A stretch of 64,000 bases of DNA, from NCBI GenBank assembly GCA_011634665.1, contig WAEK01000008.1:923501-987500 (forward strand). Direction: 5' to 3'. The DNA comes from Mortierella sp. BCC40632. Lineage: Eukaryota > Mortierellomycota > Mortierellomycetes > Mortierellales > Mortierellaceae. The translations under genes were made by a program, and so were the position numbers. Below, in pieces: positions 13,231 to 28,589 of this stretch. A model generated the notes under the pieces. The model searched no databases and had not been told where the DNA came from. It saw nothing but the letters and a program-made list of their open reading frames with translations. Numbering within the stretch: the first letter of the stretch is position 1; each line of letters starts with the position of its first letter.

Positions 13231-13572
13231 GGCAAGGGGTGAGGTGTTAACTTTGGGGAGGGGTGCTATATACAGAGGAAGCAAGTGCAAGAGTGCTTGA
13301 GAAAATGTGTGGAAAGAGAGAAAAAGAGTGGGAATGGGCAGAATGGCCGGGGCAAGAGCTATTATCTCTGCCACAAAATTTCCTGCAAGCCTGTTTCAGA
13401 GGGACACACGACTCGTTGGCAGCAGCCAGACACACTGCCTCTAGGCGACCCCCACAGTCCCAATCTGGATCGCCAATGACTGTTCAATGCGTTCATGAGT
13501 CTTGGTCCTGTTCTCACGCGACCGCTGGTGTAGCAAGACTGTCTGTAGAATTCTAAAAGTAGTCACAACGCT

Positions 13573-13608
<36 letters not shown>

Positions 13609-13710
13609 TTGTAGAGCTGTGCCTGTCGAGTCTACAAAACAAGCAATCAGTGGTGTCAGCCATCAATAGGTTCCCCTTTCACAGTCGCATTGTCCTCCTC
13701 GGGCTTCACC
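13231..13710. promoter_or_regulatory. bidirectional promoter with 34-bp poly(dT) tract
   Basis: This 480-bp stretch separates two divergent start codons (13230 on the minus strand, 13711 on the plus strand), so it must hold both promoters. An unbroken T tract spans 13574-13607. Long poly(dA:dT) runs exclude nucleosomes in fungal promoters, which would suit a shared open region. No clear TATA box was seen. Confidence 0.6.
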
Positions 13711-17026
<3,316 letters not shown>

Positions 17027-18192
17027 TAGGGAAAGGATTGTACTTGTACATTAAATAAATATGATTAAGAGGACTAGTTTTTGTTCAAAAATATGGTTTT
17101 TTTTTAATGATGTGGGTGGTCTTTTTTCCATCCAACAGGCTGCCAGTCTTTGAGAAGTAGATCTGAGTTATCGGACACTTGAACACAATTGAACCTGTTT
17201 CATCCTCAAGTTGCCCTGATATCAAATATTCCTGAAGATTACACTCGACTTTCGATTTGCAATGTAGATAGGATACACCAACGAGAGTAAGCACAAAGGG
17301 GATTGAGAATATCCTTATCCCCCCCTGGTTCTAGTACATCCTTTCTAGCATTCGACAATCTCTAACTGAGTACCCTCAAGATGAGTCAAACTGGAACTGT
17401 ATCTCGAGTAAGGCAAACTCCTGTCCCTTGGTTTGTCAAAATGCAACTGTGGAGAATACAGTTTTCAGCCCAGCAACCAATGTGTTTCTCAAAACATCGG
17501 TCATTTGTTAGGCTTTAATTATCTCCCTCGGCTACTCTTGTAACCAGCGAGTTGGAGCGCCTAGTGGTTAGGAGGAGGTTTCCCTCACCCTTTGTCCTAA
17601 GAGGGCATGGACTGGTGATAGTTTTGGATGGAGCTCAAGTTGAGATGCTTGAGTCCTTGTGTCAAGTATCAGGAAGGATCCAACAACCAGTTTTGATGAT
17701 GCAATAGCATATAGTAATCTTTTGATTAAAGACAGCTCTTGACAAAGGCATTGGGCTAGGCAGGGACGACATGTCAGAGCTGGCACTTCTCGTGACAAAC
17801 CAAAGGCATACACGCCTGGATCGCCTGTAGTTCGCTGGCAATTACACCCCAAACCCTTTTGTACCCATTCATCACCACTGAAAGTGTATAGGATGCAAGA
17901 CAGGAGACTAGTACCCATATCAAACCTTTGCAACTAACCTACTGAGCAGGTAATTGGAAAGCGAGTGGAGGACGCTTCCTCAACACTTCGCCCCCTTGCC
18001 ACATCTCAACTCTCACGCTCAAGAGACCTCCTGTGTGTAACAACGCTGCTTGCAAGAGGCATATCCTGTGTTTTTTTTTTTTTTTTTTTTACAAGAGCAG
18101 TGGAGAGGGCGGAAGATGACAATTCACGCATCTTGTTTCCCTGATCATCATCTTGATTCTCATCTACACAGTGCAAGCAACCATCTCAGCTC
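17027..18192. other. intergenic region, no gene seen
   Basis: This is the 3' flank of the Rix7 gene and the upstream region of the next LRR-like gene. A poly(A) signal lies at 17054-17059 and a T tract at about 18070-18090, roughly 100 bp before the next start codon. Short minus-strand frames at 17085-17294 and 17568-17933 lack recognisable domains. A tRNA-like A-box resemblance near 17550 has no matching B box. Confidence 0.4.
17054..17059 (+). terminator. AATAAA poly(A) signal of the Rix7 gene
   Basis: An exact AATAAA lies 28 bp after the Rix7 stop codon, followed by a T-rich stretch at about 17077-17106. Confidence 0.6.
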
Positions 18193-21100
18193 ATGACAAG
18201 AGATCAAGAGTTCTACTGCCCAGGTGTAGGAGTTCCAAGAAGCCACGCCTCTCTTCAGACTTTCTTTGACCCAACGATAAACAAGGAAATTATCCTCTGG
18301 GAAAGTATCGAGCATGTCTTTCCAGGAGTACAGTTCATTCTCAGGGATAGTCAAGTAGTTGGCTATGAGCGGGGTCCAGACTTCCAGATGTATGATTTCT
18401 TTTTTGGCACAGCTCCTTTGATGCTCAAAGGCTCGAGCGATTGAATCTACCCCACTAACTACCTCTTCTTCGACCATCTTAACTAGCATTGAACCAAAAA
18501 GGGTTCTAGCGTTCCCTGATAAAGTGTTTGAGGTTGTTCTAAGAGATGATGACTCAGGAGTTCACATCCCACCAGAGTCACGACCCCAATCCAGGCCACA
18601 GCCTCCGCCACAAGCTCCACTTGAGAACCGACCTGTCTCTAGTCTTTCGAATCCTCGAAATCACGAACCATTGAGTACCCTGCCATCATCTTTTTTCACT
18701 CAGGATGTGTTTGCCTGGGCTGAAGGCAGGCGCGAGAACCCTGATGTTTGGATCGAAAATAGGCAGCAGGGTCCTGATACCTCCAGTCATGCTGCTGCTG
18801 CGAACTTTGAGATGGAACCAGACGGCTCTTTTGAAGATCGAGTCAACACTCCAAAGAGCAACCAGTCCAATATCCAGCCAATTCAGAAAGAGTACCTCCC
18901 GCTTGTCCAGGCTTTCTACACTCTGAAGGATAAAATTGTCAGATCTCCGGGTCCACAACTATTTATCCTCTTGCCGCAGAAGACAGGTGTAATCAGGTTT
19001 GACCCTTTCCGAGATCCATTCCGAATTCACTATCTCTGTGAACATGGCCAATACACCGATGGTCAGCCTGAAAACGCGCTATTCAATGTACATGTCACAG
19101 ATCATTCAGGATACGAAGTCTCAGAGCCACGCAGGCTCCTTTCGACTGAAGGGTGGTATATCTTATGTGTTCTCCAAGTAGTCAAGTACAGCACAATAAT
19201 ATCATTTTCGCGAGGAACAATGGGATCTTCCACCGGTCGCACCGTACTATCGTGTACCCAAGCGCAATACTCTGAATCGAGAATGATCCAGTTCATTGAG
19301 GACTCAATCGGGAGTATTCGCGAGTATCTAAACCTATTCGCAGGAACGACTCAAAGCTCATATGAAGCCCGTTTGCTGTCAGGAATCACACAAGATCAAG
19401 AAATATTCAATCAAGTCTTTAAATCTAGGAGTGATCACATCGTCCCAGAAGATGGAGGATATCCGAATGTCTATCGAGTTGGTACAGCTAACGGTCATAT
19501 CAAATGGGTATGCGAACACCACCACAACATCCATTGTGGTATTTTATCTGTCTCACGTCTACTCCAAACTGTTGGGAGCATAAATGGGAGTATCGTCGAA
19601 TGGCGTGGCCAATTGAGCGTCACGCTAAAGTCTGCCGATCTTGCGGACAAATTCTTCAAGGCACTGGAAGGCTCAAGGGGATTTATCACTACTCTCTCTT
19701 TAATTTTGAACTGGCCTGTGACCAGGGATGATCTAAGAAAGCTTGAACACGCTGTCTTGGTATCCAAAACTCTCTATCTGGCTTTGGAGATTTATCAACT
19801 GGACACAAGTAACCCTGCTCATATGTCTACTTTACTCAACCCCATCATTGGGTTGATGGGTAATGGCATCCTTCAGGCCATCAAGCTTGTAGGCTTAACA
19901 GACTGGACAAAATATACCAACAACCTGCCAACTGCTTCCTCGGGATCACTTAATTATATCCAACTCGAGAAATGTGGGATTTTCGAGCCAGAGTTGGCAA
20001 AGCAGCTCATCCATTCCTATCCAAACTCGATTTGTATCGTCTCCGAGGAGGCCTCCAGTGCGCCCAAGACAGCAATTATGGGACTCGGGGCTGATTTGTC
20101 TCGTCAATACGGAGAACCACTCTATACCATGACTGTCGAAGTGCCAGATGATTGTGAGCCAGTAACCACCTTTCCACGACTGAAACTACTTGACTGGACC
20201 CAACTCTCTAGCGTTCGCATGCATGCATCAACGGTTTCAAAGAATAGTATCACCACAATATTCTCGAACAATCCTCAGCTCCAGTCTTTTTGTATCGACT
20301 TTTCCAAACGACCACGACTGCTGATACTCCTCTTAATATCCTCTATTCTGAAAGAATCTAACCATCCGTTCAAGCTATTCGAAATATCAAGCCGCGAATT
20401 CTATGATGTCCTCAAAGTGAAGTATGATCAAGGAAAACCTGTAAATATGGCAGTATCCACGACCACGGGCCCAGTAGGCCACCAACGCAGCATTACCGAG
20501 GTGCCAATTGAAATCCGTGTATCAGACAAGGACACCTGGCCATGGCCATCTCAGGAAGGCTTCCTCGGAATCAGCTCATGGGATTACAGTCGTCATGAGA
20601 TGCTGATGGATTTGATGAAAAATTTTCTTACACAGTTCTCAGTTCGGATATGGTGTAACAAGCTGGAGAATGTGAGACTGTTCTTTACAGCGAAAAGCGT
20701 CATCTTCCTGTGCTCTGGTAAAACCCTGAATCTTGATTTATCGGGCGAGGATTTCAGTTCCTGCTTCTACCTCCTTCAAGAAATCCTGACGGATGGGCGC
20801 CACCCAGTGAGATTGAATAATTTGGTCATCTATGGTCTCGATACACTCAAAACTCAGGAGCTTATATCCTCTGAGCACACGATCGTGTCCACCATTCGAC
20901 TTTTGAACAGCCATTCAACACTTCGCTTTCTTACGCTTTGGCGCGCGGAACTCAGTCCTAGTGACTGGCATTCAATCTTGCTTTCCCTGAATTATACATC
21001 CTTGAACGAATTTGTCTTGAAAGGCTGCAATGTTTCAAGTGCAGAAATTGACTTGCTGGAGCAAGCGATTCCAAAGGATACCGATCTCACCTTTGCTTTA

Positions 21101-21196
21101 TCCCAAAAATTCACCCATGACTTGAACTCTCATTTGGCCAGGTTTTACAAGGCCTTTGAGGGTCACCAGACCAAAGTGAAAATAGTTAATTCGTAG
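18193..21196 (+). CDS. LRR-like protein of an expanded Mortierellaceae family (member A)
   Basis: Two exons (18193-18389, 18487-21196) give 968 residues. The donor is GTATGA, the acceptor CTAG, and the phase is preserved. The N-terminus has a small module, ILWESIEHVFPGVQFIL, then IEPKRVLAFPDKVFEVV; similar modules precede varied C-termini in other Mortierella proteins as I recall them. A Pro/Gln-rich linker leads to an uncharacterised core with LFILLPQK, then YLCEHG at about 250 and KWVCEHHHN at about 405-412. The C-terminal half (about 420-968) has recurring Leu-rich segments (e.g. LNLDLSGEDFSS, LRFLTLWRAEL) resembling degenerate leucine-rich repeats. No catalytic motif was recognised. It lies tail to tail with a paralogue on the opposite strand, about 300 bp apart. 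The function is unknown. Confidence 0.75.
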
Positions 21197-21318
21197 TGAT
21201 CGAGAAGAACCATCTTCCATTTCTAGAGTAGAAACTGACAGGTGCCCTTCGTTCTTATCTCTCAGGCAATATCCTTGCCAACAAAGAAAAGGAAATGAAA
21301 CCCCTGATGTGCCAGTGA

Positions 21319-21324
21319 AATAAA
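21319..21324 (+). terminator. AATAAA poly(A) signal of LRR-like member A
   Basis: AATAAA lies 123 bp after the stop codon of member A, inside the 301-bp convergent spacer 21197-21497. Confidence 0.5.
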
Positions 21325-21396
21325 AATTATCCTTCAAACCAACCCACAGATCATTAAGCCTTGACCATTTCCACACAAAGGGACCTCATCGAGGTA

Positions 21397-21402
21397 TTTA
21401 TT
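21397..21402 (-). terminator. AATAAA poly(A) signal of LRR-like member B
   Basis: The complement reads AATAAA about 96 bp past the minus-strand stop codon at 21498. The two convergent genes use separate signals within the short spacer. Confidence 0.5.
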
Positions 21403-21497
21403 TTCTCTAGATTATTAATATTATTATTACAGAAAGAAAGGAATAAATATAAAAAAAAAAGAAGAAAAAGAAAACTTGCCGAGTCACTCTCTTCCTA

Positions 21498-24335
21498 TCA
21501 ACTTCGTGGTTCCAAGGTCTTGACCTGGGTCTGCTGAAAGGTATCTTGAAAACTACGGATAACTTCAGGACTTGCAGTCTGAATATTGTGAAGCCAAACT
21601 TCAAGCACAAGATCCTCTGGCAGAGCTTCCTTCAAGCATTCAAGCTCATTTTGTGTGAGATTGACGCCATCAAAAGTAATTTTCCGTAGCTCTTGATAAT
21701 CCAGCTGCTTGAACAAGATCTCCCATCCACTCGGAGAAAATCGAACCTTGCTCAAAGAGAACTGCATCCGAGACTCGCGTGTTACTTTGTCCTCTTTGCT
21801 GGAGAGCATGGTCAAGAACCACTCTAGAAGAGTTGTTTCTTGATCCAAATTGAGAGTTTCTCCATATTCGAACCATAGAGATCGGAGTCGTGTGAATCGA
21901 GCACTGTCATAGGCCAGAGACTGAATGCCTGGAAGCCATGTGGCAATTTTCTTCCCGGAGAGGTCCAGGCCAATTAGACGCTTTGGGTGAGTTAGAGCCA
22001 ACTCTTTGACCTCCTTTACGCTCTCCAGATCTTGGAGGTCGGAGCATTGGATTTCAAGAGACAAAGCCGAAGGAAGGTGATCCAATGTCATGTACAGAGC
22101 CTCTTTCTCAAATTCATTCAAGGCAGTCCAGGCTGTGGCACTTTCAGGAGTAGGCAAGTGCAATATGCCTCTCTCGACTTTGATCTCGACATTATCTCGA
22201 AAGTGACGGAAACTAATACCACAAAGCGGGCTCGATTCTTTGTATACGGTGATCTCTTCAATCGAGCCTTGGTCGTAGCGAACGGAAAGAACATCATTGT
22301 ACTGTCTACTATACATCTCGAATGATTTGAGTGGGTGCTGGAGTTGGCCAAGCTGATAAGTAACTCGATAACAGAGGTCAAACACACTCTTGTTGACATC
22401 GCTGATAGTGATTCCCTCAAGCTGTGGGCTCATGGTAAATATCTTGTCCAGAATAATGTCAGTACAATGCCAGCTACTGAGACTGAGATGAGCAAGGTTC
22501 TTGATAAATAACGCAGGCACCATCTGCTCGTTGTCGCGCTCATTGTGCTTTGATTCGATCGAAAGGTGATACACTGGACCTTTTGAAGGGATCGTAGTCG
22601 ACAAATATTCGGTCTGGACATACTCCACCTTCAATCCCTCAAACGTCAGCTGAAGCTCATCAAGTCTGGGTAGACTTGCAAAGAGTCGGTCCATTTGGTC
22701 CATTTTAGGCATCCCACAGTTTTCCAGACTAAGGCAGCGGAGATTGGACAGAGTATTACCCTCCTTGAACCGATAGATTCTCTTGAACAAGTCAACAATG
22801 TTCACCAGCTCGAGCGTCTGGAGTCGACCATTGGCTGTCATGGAGATCAGCGGATCAAATCGTTGACCCCGGAAAAGAATATCACTGGTGGGTCCTTGGA
22901 ACCTGGATCCATCCAACCGAAAGATAGATATGTTGCATAAACCAACCCTGCTTTCAAGAATCTCCATATCGGTTAGAGTCACATCCCAATCCAAAGTCAG
23001 ATCAAGCTCGATGATCCGTTGAGAAGTCTCCAGGGCCATGAAAAAGTCACTGGCATTCTCACGATTCGAGAGCTTGATCTGGATTCGTCCAGTGTGCTCA
23101 TCAAAGCGACCATTATGGGATTGTATGATTTCGGACAGTTGCTCCCATACGACCTTTTCATAGCCCTTGCCGTGATGATCCTTGCAGACCCATTTGACAT
23201 ATCCATCTTTGGTCACGGTCCGATACAGGTTGCCTAGACTCTTGTCCTTTTGAAAGTTAACCAAAAATGAAGGAAGTTTTTTCAACTCCATCACTTCAAG
23301 AGTGTCCTTGGAGCCCGAATAAGCTGCTCTTTGATTTTCATCCTCTGCCAAAGGGATGTTTGCATGAGCTTCTACGATCGTAATGGCAGTCTTGATCAGT
23401 TGACCAAAGTTGGCTTGCAAGTCTTTGACTGCTTGAGTCTGGTCATCTTCCGATCCCGTCAGACTGGCCAGGACTACAGGTGGGATTTCCATGGAGGTGG
23501 ATGAGAACCCATTCTTGAAGATTTGAAGCATCAATCGGATGTAGGCCCCAAACTTGCTTAGGAACTGCCTAGGTCTTTTAATCTCGTATCCCTCATGCGC
23601 AACTAGATGGAATTTATTTGATAGGGTAGAGAAAGACTTTGTCGATTCACATTTTTCTGAATGGGTACCACATTCACAAAGAAAGTAAAGTCGAAGTGGA
23701 ATCATTTGCGAGACGGGTCGGTTGAGGGATCTGACCTCGACAGGGAGAATGATAAAAAGGCGCGGGGTCGGGAAATCAAGCAATCTGTATGGTTGCATGA
23801 GAAGGGTCTCGGTACGGTTCTGAAGAAAGTTGAACCGGATTGTGTCCAGGCTTCGTTTCTCTAGTAGTTCCTTCAACATAGCCATAAGCTTGGAGTTCTC
23901 AAGCATTGACTCAGCATGGTTGGAGGCAATGGTAGCTTGCAAGGACCGGTGTGCCAAATGAAAGGCCGCTTGACTCACTGGGGTAGTAGAGTCTTTGGCA
24001 GCTCTGGTTTGATTATCTGTTGTCGGATGGAGGAGCTGGAGCGGTGGTTCTGACTGCTCATCGGTACTGACGCCCGGGCCAAAGGGCCATCGATTCAAAA
24101 GGGACTCTTCCTCGAAGTGTACATGAATTGCAGATGTAGAAGAGGAGCCTTCGGAAGATACTCTTTTAAAGTCTCTCGAGTAAGGCGTCGTCTCCGACCC
24201 GTATCTACCAAAGGAGGGATTTTCTTATAAGAAAAAAAAGAATAGAGAGAGAAATAGGAACGCTCATTGGACTCATGACTTGGAAAGTGTTTGCCCCTAC
24301 TCATAGAAACTCGACTGCGGCTGTGACTTTGTCAT
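21498..24335 (-). CDS. LRR-like protein of the same family (member B)
   Basis: The main exon runs from 24204 to 21498 and contains no good early ATG. A model with a short first exon (24335-24301, 35 nt, MTKSQPQSSFYE), a GTAGGG donor and a TAG acceptor at 24206-24205 keeps phase and gives 913 residues. The first exon is tentative. The core matches member A in order: LFIILPVE, YFLCECGTH at about 186-194 and KWVCKDHHGK at about 349, followed by about 550 residues of Leu-rich repeats (LRCLSLENCGM, LVELVN-type strands, LDLSGKK). It lacks the ILWESIEHVF N-terminal module of member A, so the pair differs at the front. Convergent with member A. Function unknown. Confidence 0.7.
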
Positions 24336-25132
24336 GATATATTAGAGGTATTATGGAGTATGTTTCAAAAAGGTTAAGAGAAGAGGGATTAAGCTGTTTG
24401 GTTTTGTAAAGAAAGATTCAGCTGTTGAGTAGTAAGGGGTGATACCACTGAATGGAATAGGATGTCGAAGGGAAGGGGAACAGGGGTCGAAAAGTCTCAG
24501 CACAGACTAAAGAGTGGTTGAAAAAGAAAAGCGTCGAGACAATGTGGAGAAGGTGTAAAGTTGGGTTGTGGGGGAGAAAAAGAGCAAAAGTACGACTTGG
24601 CGATGGTTCAAATAGGAAAGGATTGCATGGGCGAGGTCATTGTGTAAGGGAATTTCCTCATTTTCCATTGATCCATGGTAGGACCAACTGACCAACACTG
24701 ACAAAAGTAGAGATTTTTTCACCCTAGTTTTTCTCCAGGCACCATACTCGTGATACACGGGCGAAGTAAATTGCTGTGACCTCGATGTGTCTATTTTGCT
24801 TCGCCAAGCTTTGCCTCACGGATGATGACTGTGCCTCAATTTCGAACTTGAGTTCCTCTTACCCTCCCATTCAGCCACGGTCTTCATCGCGCAGCATTTT
24901 TATGTAACCCTCTTCTATCCCTTTCATCTCAATGGCACAGCACAATCTCTGGAGTCAACAAAATTAGCATAGGGTTTTTTTTTTTTTTTTTTTTTTTTTT
25001 TGGGTTCTATAATTTATTTTGCTAGCGGCGGAGTCTACAGAATGATCGGTGAAGTGGAAAATGGAACGAAGGAAGAGAGAATCTCGTGGATTACATGTCG
25101 ACAAGTAGTAGTGAACAAAGAAATCAATCCAT
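24336..25132. other. intergenic region between LRR-like member B and eEF2
   Basis: It holds the probable promoter of member B (minus strand, pyrimidine-rich, with a TATAT-like stretch at about 24338-24345), the eEF2 3' flank and a T tract at 24975-25001. A short minus-strand frame at 24507-24758 has no recognisable domain. Confidence 0.4.
25013..25018 (-). terminator. AATAAA poly(A) signal of eEF2
   Basis: The complement of TTTATT at this position is AATAAA, 115 bp beyond the eEF2 stop codon on the minus strand. Confidence 0.6.
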
Positions 25133-28100
25133 TTACAGACGGTCGAGGAAACGGTCCAGAGGGGGGAGCTCCTCCTTGAGACCCTTGCGCTTGCGGATCG
25201 ACAAGATCTTCTCGATGAGCTTGGGGTCCTCGTTCGAGACACCGTTCATCAACTGCCAGTGATCGAAGACAGACTGGGGGAAAGCCTGACCACCGGTAGC
25301 CTGGCGAAGCTCACCAGTGAAACCGAAAGACTCGGCAACGGGCAAGTAGGCCTTGACGATGTACATGGGGGTACCAGGGCGCTGCTCCTCACCGATGACG
25401 TGACCACGGCGCTTGTTGAGGACACCATAGATACCACCCATGGCAGTCTCAGGGCAAGTGATCTCGACCAAGTAGATGGGCTCCATGAGACCGGGCTGGG
25501 CAACGTAGGCCGAGGCGTAGATGGCGCTACGGCAGGCAGGGATGATCTGTCCACCACCACGATGGATGGCATCAGCGTGAAGGACGACATCCAAAATGTT
25601 GAAGCGGCATCCGCGCATGTTCTCCTCGGCGAAGACACCCTCACGAGTGGCCCACTGGAAGGCAGCAACGCAAGAGTCCTTGATTTCGTTCAAGTAAGCA
25701 ACACCCTTGGTCAAATCAACAATGACGTTGGCACCGTTGGCATCAGGACCGAAAGCCCAGATCTTACGGGCCTCCTGGTTGTCCCACTCGTACTCGTCCG
25801 AGAGGACACGGGCACGAGCCTTGAACTCATCACGGGGACCGACCTTGCCAGCCTCGATGGCGAGAGCGAGCTCCTCACCCAAGGGGGTAGCCTTCATGAA
25901 GATACGGTTGTGCTTGTTGGGCGACTTGGCAAGAGCAACGACGGAAGACTCGGCCTGGACAGTCTCCTTGTACTGGACGACGGGGTCGGACTTGCGGATG
26001 GGGACCTGAGCGTGGTCCTCCTCGAGATCCTTCAAGCAAATCTCGAGATGGAGCTCTCCGGAACCAGCAACGATGTGCTCACCAGACTCGGAGGTGTAGC
26101 AGAGAACGCAAGGGTCGGACTTGGAGAGACGCTTGAGACCCTCGACGAGCTTGGGAAGATCGGCAGCCGACTTGCACTCGACGGCGACCTGGACGACGGG
26201 CGAGACGGAGAACTTCATGACCTTCAAGTTGTGGGCAGTGTCGCAGGTGGTGATGGTACCAGACTTGAGCAAGAACTGGTCAACACCGACCAAACCGACA
26301 ATGTTACCGGCAGGGCAGTCCTCAATGGGCTCGACATAACGACCCATCATGAGAACAATACGCTGGATAGACTTGAGGAAAAGATCGTTCTTGGAACCAA
26401 CCTGGTAGTTGGGGCCCTGGATACGGACCTTGAGACCAGCACGGACGGTACCGGAGAAGACACGACCGAAAGCGTAGAAACGACCCTTGTCGGAGGTGGG
26501 AACCATCTTGGAGACGTACAACATGAGGGGACCGTTGGGGTCGCAGGCCTCGATACCCTTGGCGCAGATATCGTCCTGGGGACCCTCGTACAAGTTCTCG
26601 ACACGGTACTTCTGGGCAGTGACGGGCGAAGGCAAGTGGATAACAATCATCTCCAAGAGAGCCTCACCAGCGGGCAAGAACTTCTTCATGACGGTCTTGA
26701 GGAGCAACTTGCCCTCCATCTCCTTCTCGTCGTTCTTGAGAACGATCTCGAGCTTGTCCAACATGTTGAAGGTGGCCTCCTTCTTGAAGTTCATGATCGA
26801 GTCAAAGAGCTTGAAGATGGGGTCCAAAACGAACATGTTGAAGGCACGCTCGAGGGGCTTGCCATCGGCATCGGTGCTCTTGGTGGTCCACTTCTTGGTC
26901 TTGGGGTTGAAGTAGTTCTCGCCCCAGAGCTTGTCCATCATCTTGGAACGGTCAACACCGAACTTCTTGGCATAACGCTGAGCGAACTGACGGATGGTGA
27001 AAGCCCATCCGTGAAGACCGGAAGCGAAAGCAACGGTACCCTGCTCGGGGTAGACCTGGACATCACCGAGAACCTTGTCGTTGTAGGTGGCGATGATGAC
27101 GTTAACGGACTCGATGGTACGCTGGAAAGAGGTGTAAAGATCCTCCTTGGTGACCTGCAACTCGAGAAGAGCACGATCGACCTTGTTGATGACAACAACG
27201 GGCTTGATGCGCTCTCCCAAAGCCTGACGCAAGACGGTCTCGGTCTGGACACAGACACCGTCAACGCAGTCGACAACGACGAGGGCACCATCGGTGACAC
27301 GGAGGGCAGCAGTAACCTCAGACGAGAAATCAACGTGCCCGGGCGAATCGATCAAGTTGATCAAGAAAGCGGGACCTGAAGAAGTGGCAAAGAGAGAAAA
27401 GACGATTCCATGGTCAATCCAACTGTAGTTTCCATCTGTAGTTTGATCCTCGTCAAGTGCAAGGGGGCCGCAGCAACAACTTACCATCGGTCTTCTGCTT
27501 GATATCGGGAAGGTCCTCCTCAGCCATCTCGAAGAACAGAGAGATAGCAGTGGACTTGATGGTAATACCACGCTCCTGCTCATCAGGACGGGTGTCCATG
27601 AAACGAGCCTCACCAGCACGAGCAGCAGAAATAATACCACCCATGGAGACCAAAGAATCGGTCAAAGTGGACTTTCCGTGATCGACGTGGGCAATGACGG
27701 ACATGTTACGAACGTTCGTAACCTTGTCCATCTACTCGACAAGAAACCAAACCATCGGAAAACAGAGACAAACTGTTAGCAGGCCATCCCACTCGAAATC
27801 AACAAGTCATCCAAACAAAAAAACCAAAAAAACTAGTGTAAATTGGGGGGGGGGAGCAAGATCAGGCATGTGTCTCCAGTCTGGCCGGTTGGGCAGGCAG
27901 GCTCGAGATAAGAGTGCTGTCCATCCAGGGTAAGACAGTCGCACGAGGCACAGGCAGAGGACCATGACGCACGCTGCATTCCGGAGAGAGGAGTGTTATC
28001 AATCCTCTCCCGAGACTGCAACATGCAAGTCTACTCGATCCTGTTGCACAGCGACGCTCGCCCACATGCGTCTCTCCTCTCCGAGGTAGTCAAAGAGGAC

Positions 28101-28420
28101 ACAGACAAGGGGAGAAAAAATTTTTCGGCACCCTTTCTGTGTCGCAGCCAGACTTGTCCGTCAGAGAGGAGGCTGCCGCAGAACGATCGGATGTAGCGCA
28201 GAGCTGATTCTAATGCCGAATGCTGATGCGAGCTTGAATGGGACACATTGCACTCTCGAAGAACCGGCGACTGGGCTATCCGGCAGGAAAGCGGCAAGAC
28301 ATAGGATTGACTGTTGTCGGACAGACGGAGGAGTGCAATAAAGAAAGAGAGAGAGGAGTAAAGGGGGAGACAAGAGGGACTTACCAAGGCACGGATTTGG
28401 TCGATAGTGAAGTTAACCAT
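25133..28420 (-). CDS. EFT2: translation elongation factor 2 (eEF2)
   Basis: Three exons: 28420-28385 (12 codons, [12 protein letters not shown]), 27731-27485 and 27375-25133, giving 841 residues against 842 in yeast. It catalyses GTP-dependent ribosomal translocation in the cytosol. GTPase motifs are clear: AHVDHGKST (G1), [12 protein letters not shown] (G3) and NKVDR (G4). The diphthamide histidine sits in AIHRGGGQ near residue 698, and the chain ends FLDRL. Codon use is strongly biased to a few C-ending codons (e.g. AAG, GTC, ATC), as expected for a highly expressed gene. The first exon is followed by a 653-nt intron, long for this genome. The Thr normally targeted by eEF2 kinase (T56 in mammals) is Met here, in [10 protein letters not shown]. 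The start is fixed by the conserved MVNFT N-terminus. Confidence 0.97.
27732..28384 (-). other. 653-nt first intron of eEF2
   Basis: The donor is GTAAGT at 28384 and the acceptor is GAGTAG next to 27732. It is several times longer than other introns in the window and begins 36 nt into the coding sequence. Long 5'-proximal introns in highly expressed translation genes often enhance expression. No RNA gene was recognised inside it. Confidence 0.8.
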
Positions 28421-28511
28421 TTTCGTTCAACGTTCTGTTCGTGCAGTGGGATCAATTCAAGGACGAGTGCCAACGGTCAGGGCGCAGGCCAAGGAGGAGA
28501 GACGGGGAAAG

Positions 28512-28542
<31 letters not shown>

Positions 28543-28580
28543 GAGAAAAAAAAAAGAAATGGTTAGCCAACTAGCCTGAG

Positions 28581-28589
28581 TATATATAT
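28581..28589 (-). promoter_or_regulatory. TATA-like element upstream of eEF2
   Basis: TATATATAT lies about 160 bp upstream of the eEF2 ATG. A (GA)n tract (CT on the coding strand) sits between it and the start at 28518-28542, which is consistent with a pyrimidine-rich leader. Confidence 0.45.

Noticed and set aside
17540..17625. possible tRNA gene
   Set aside because: A GCGCCTAGTGGTTAGG stretch resembles an A box, but there is no GGTTCGA-type B box at the right distance and no cloverleaf could be drawn.
25259..27379. 706-residue plus-strand frame as a gene
   Set aside because: It lies wholly antisense to eEF2 exon 3, has no domain, and is explained by eEF2 codon bias.
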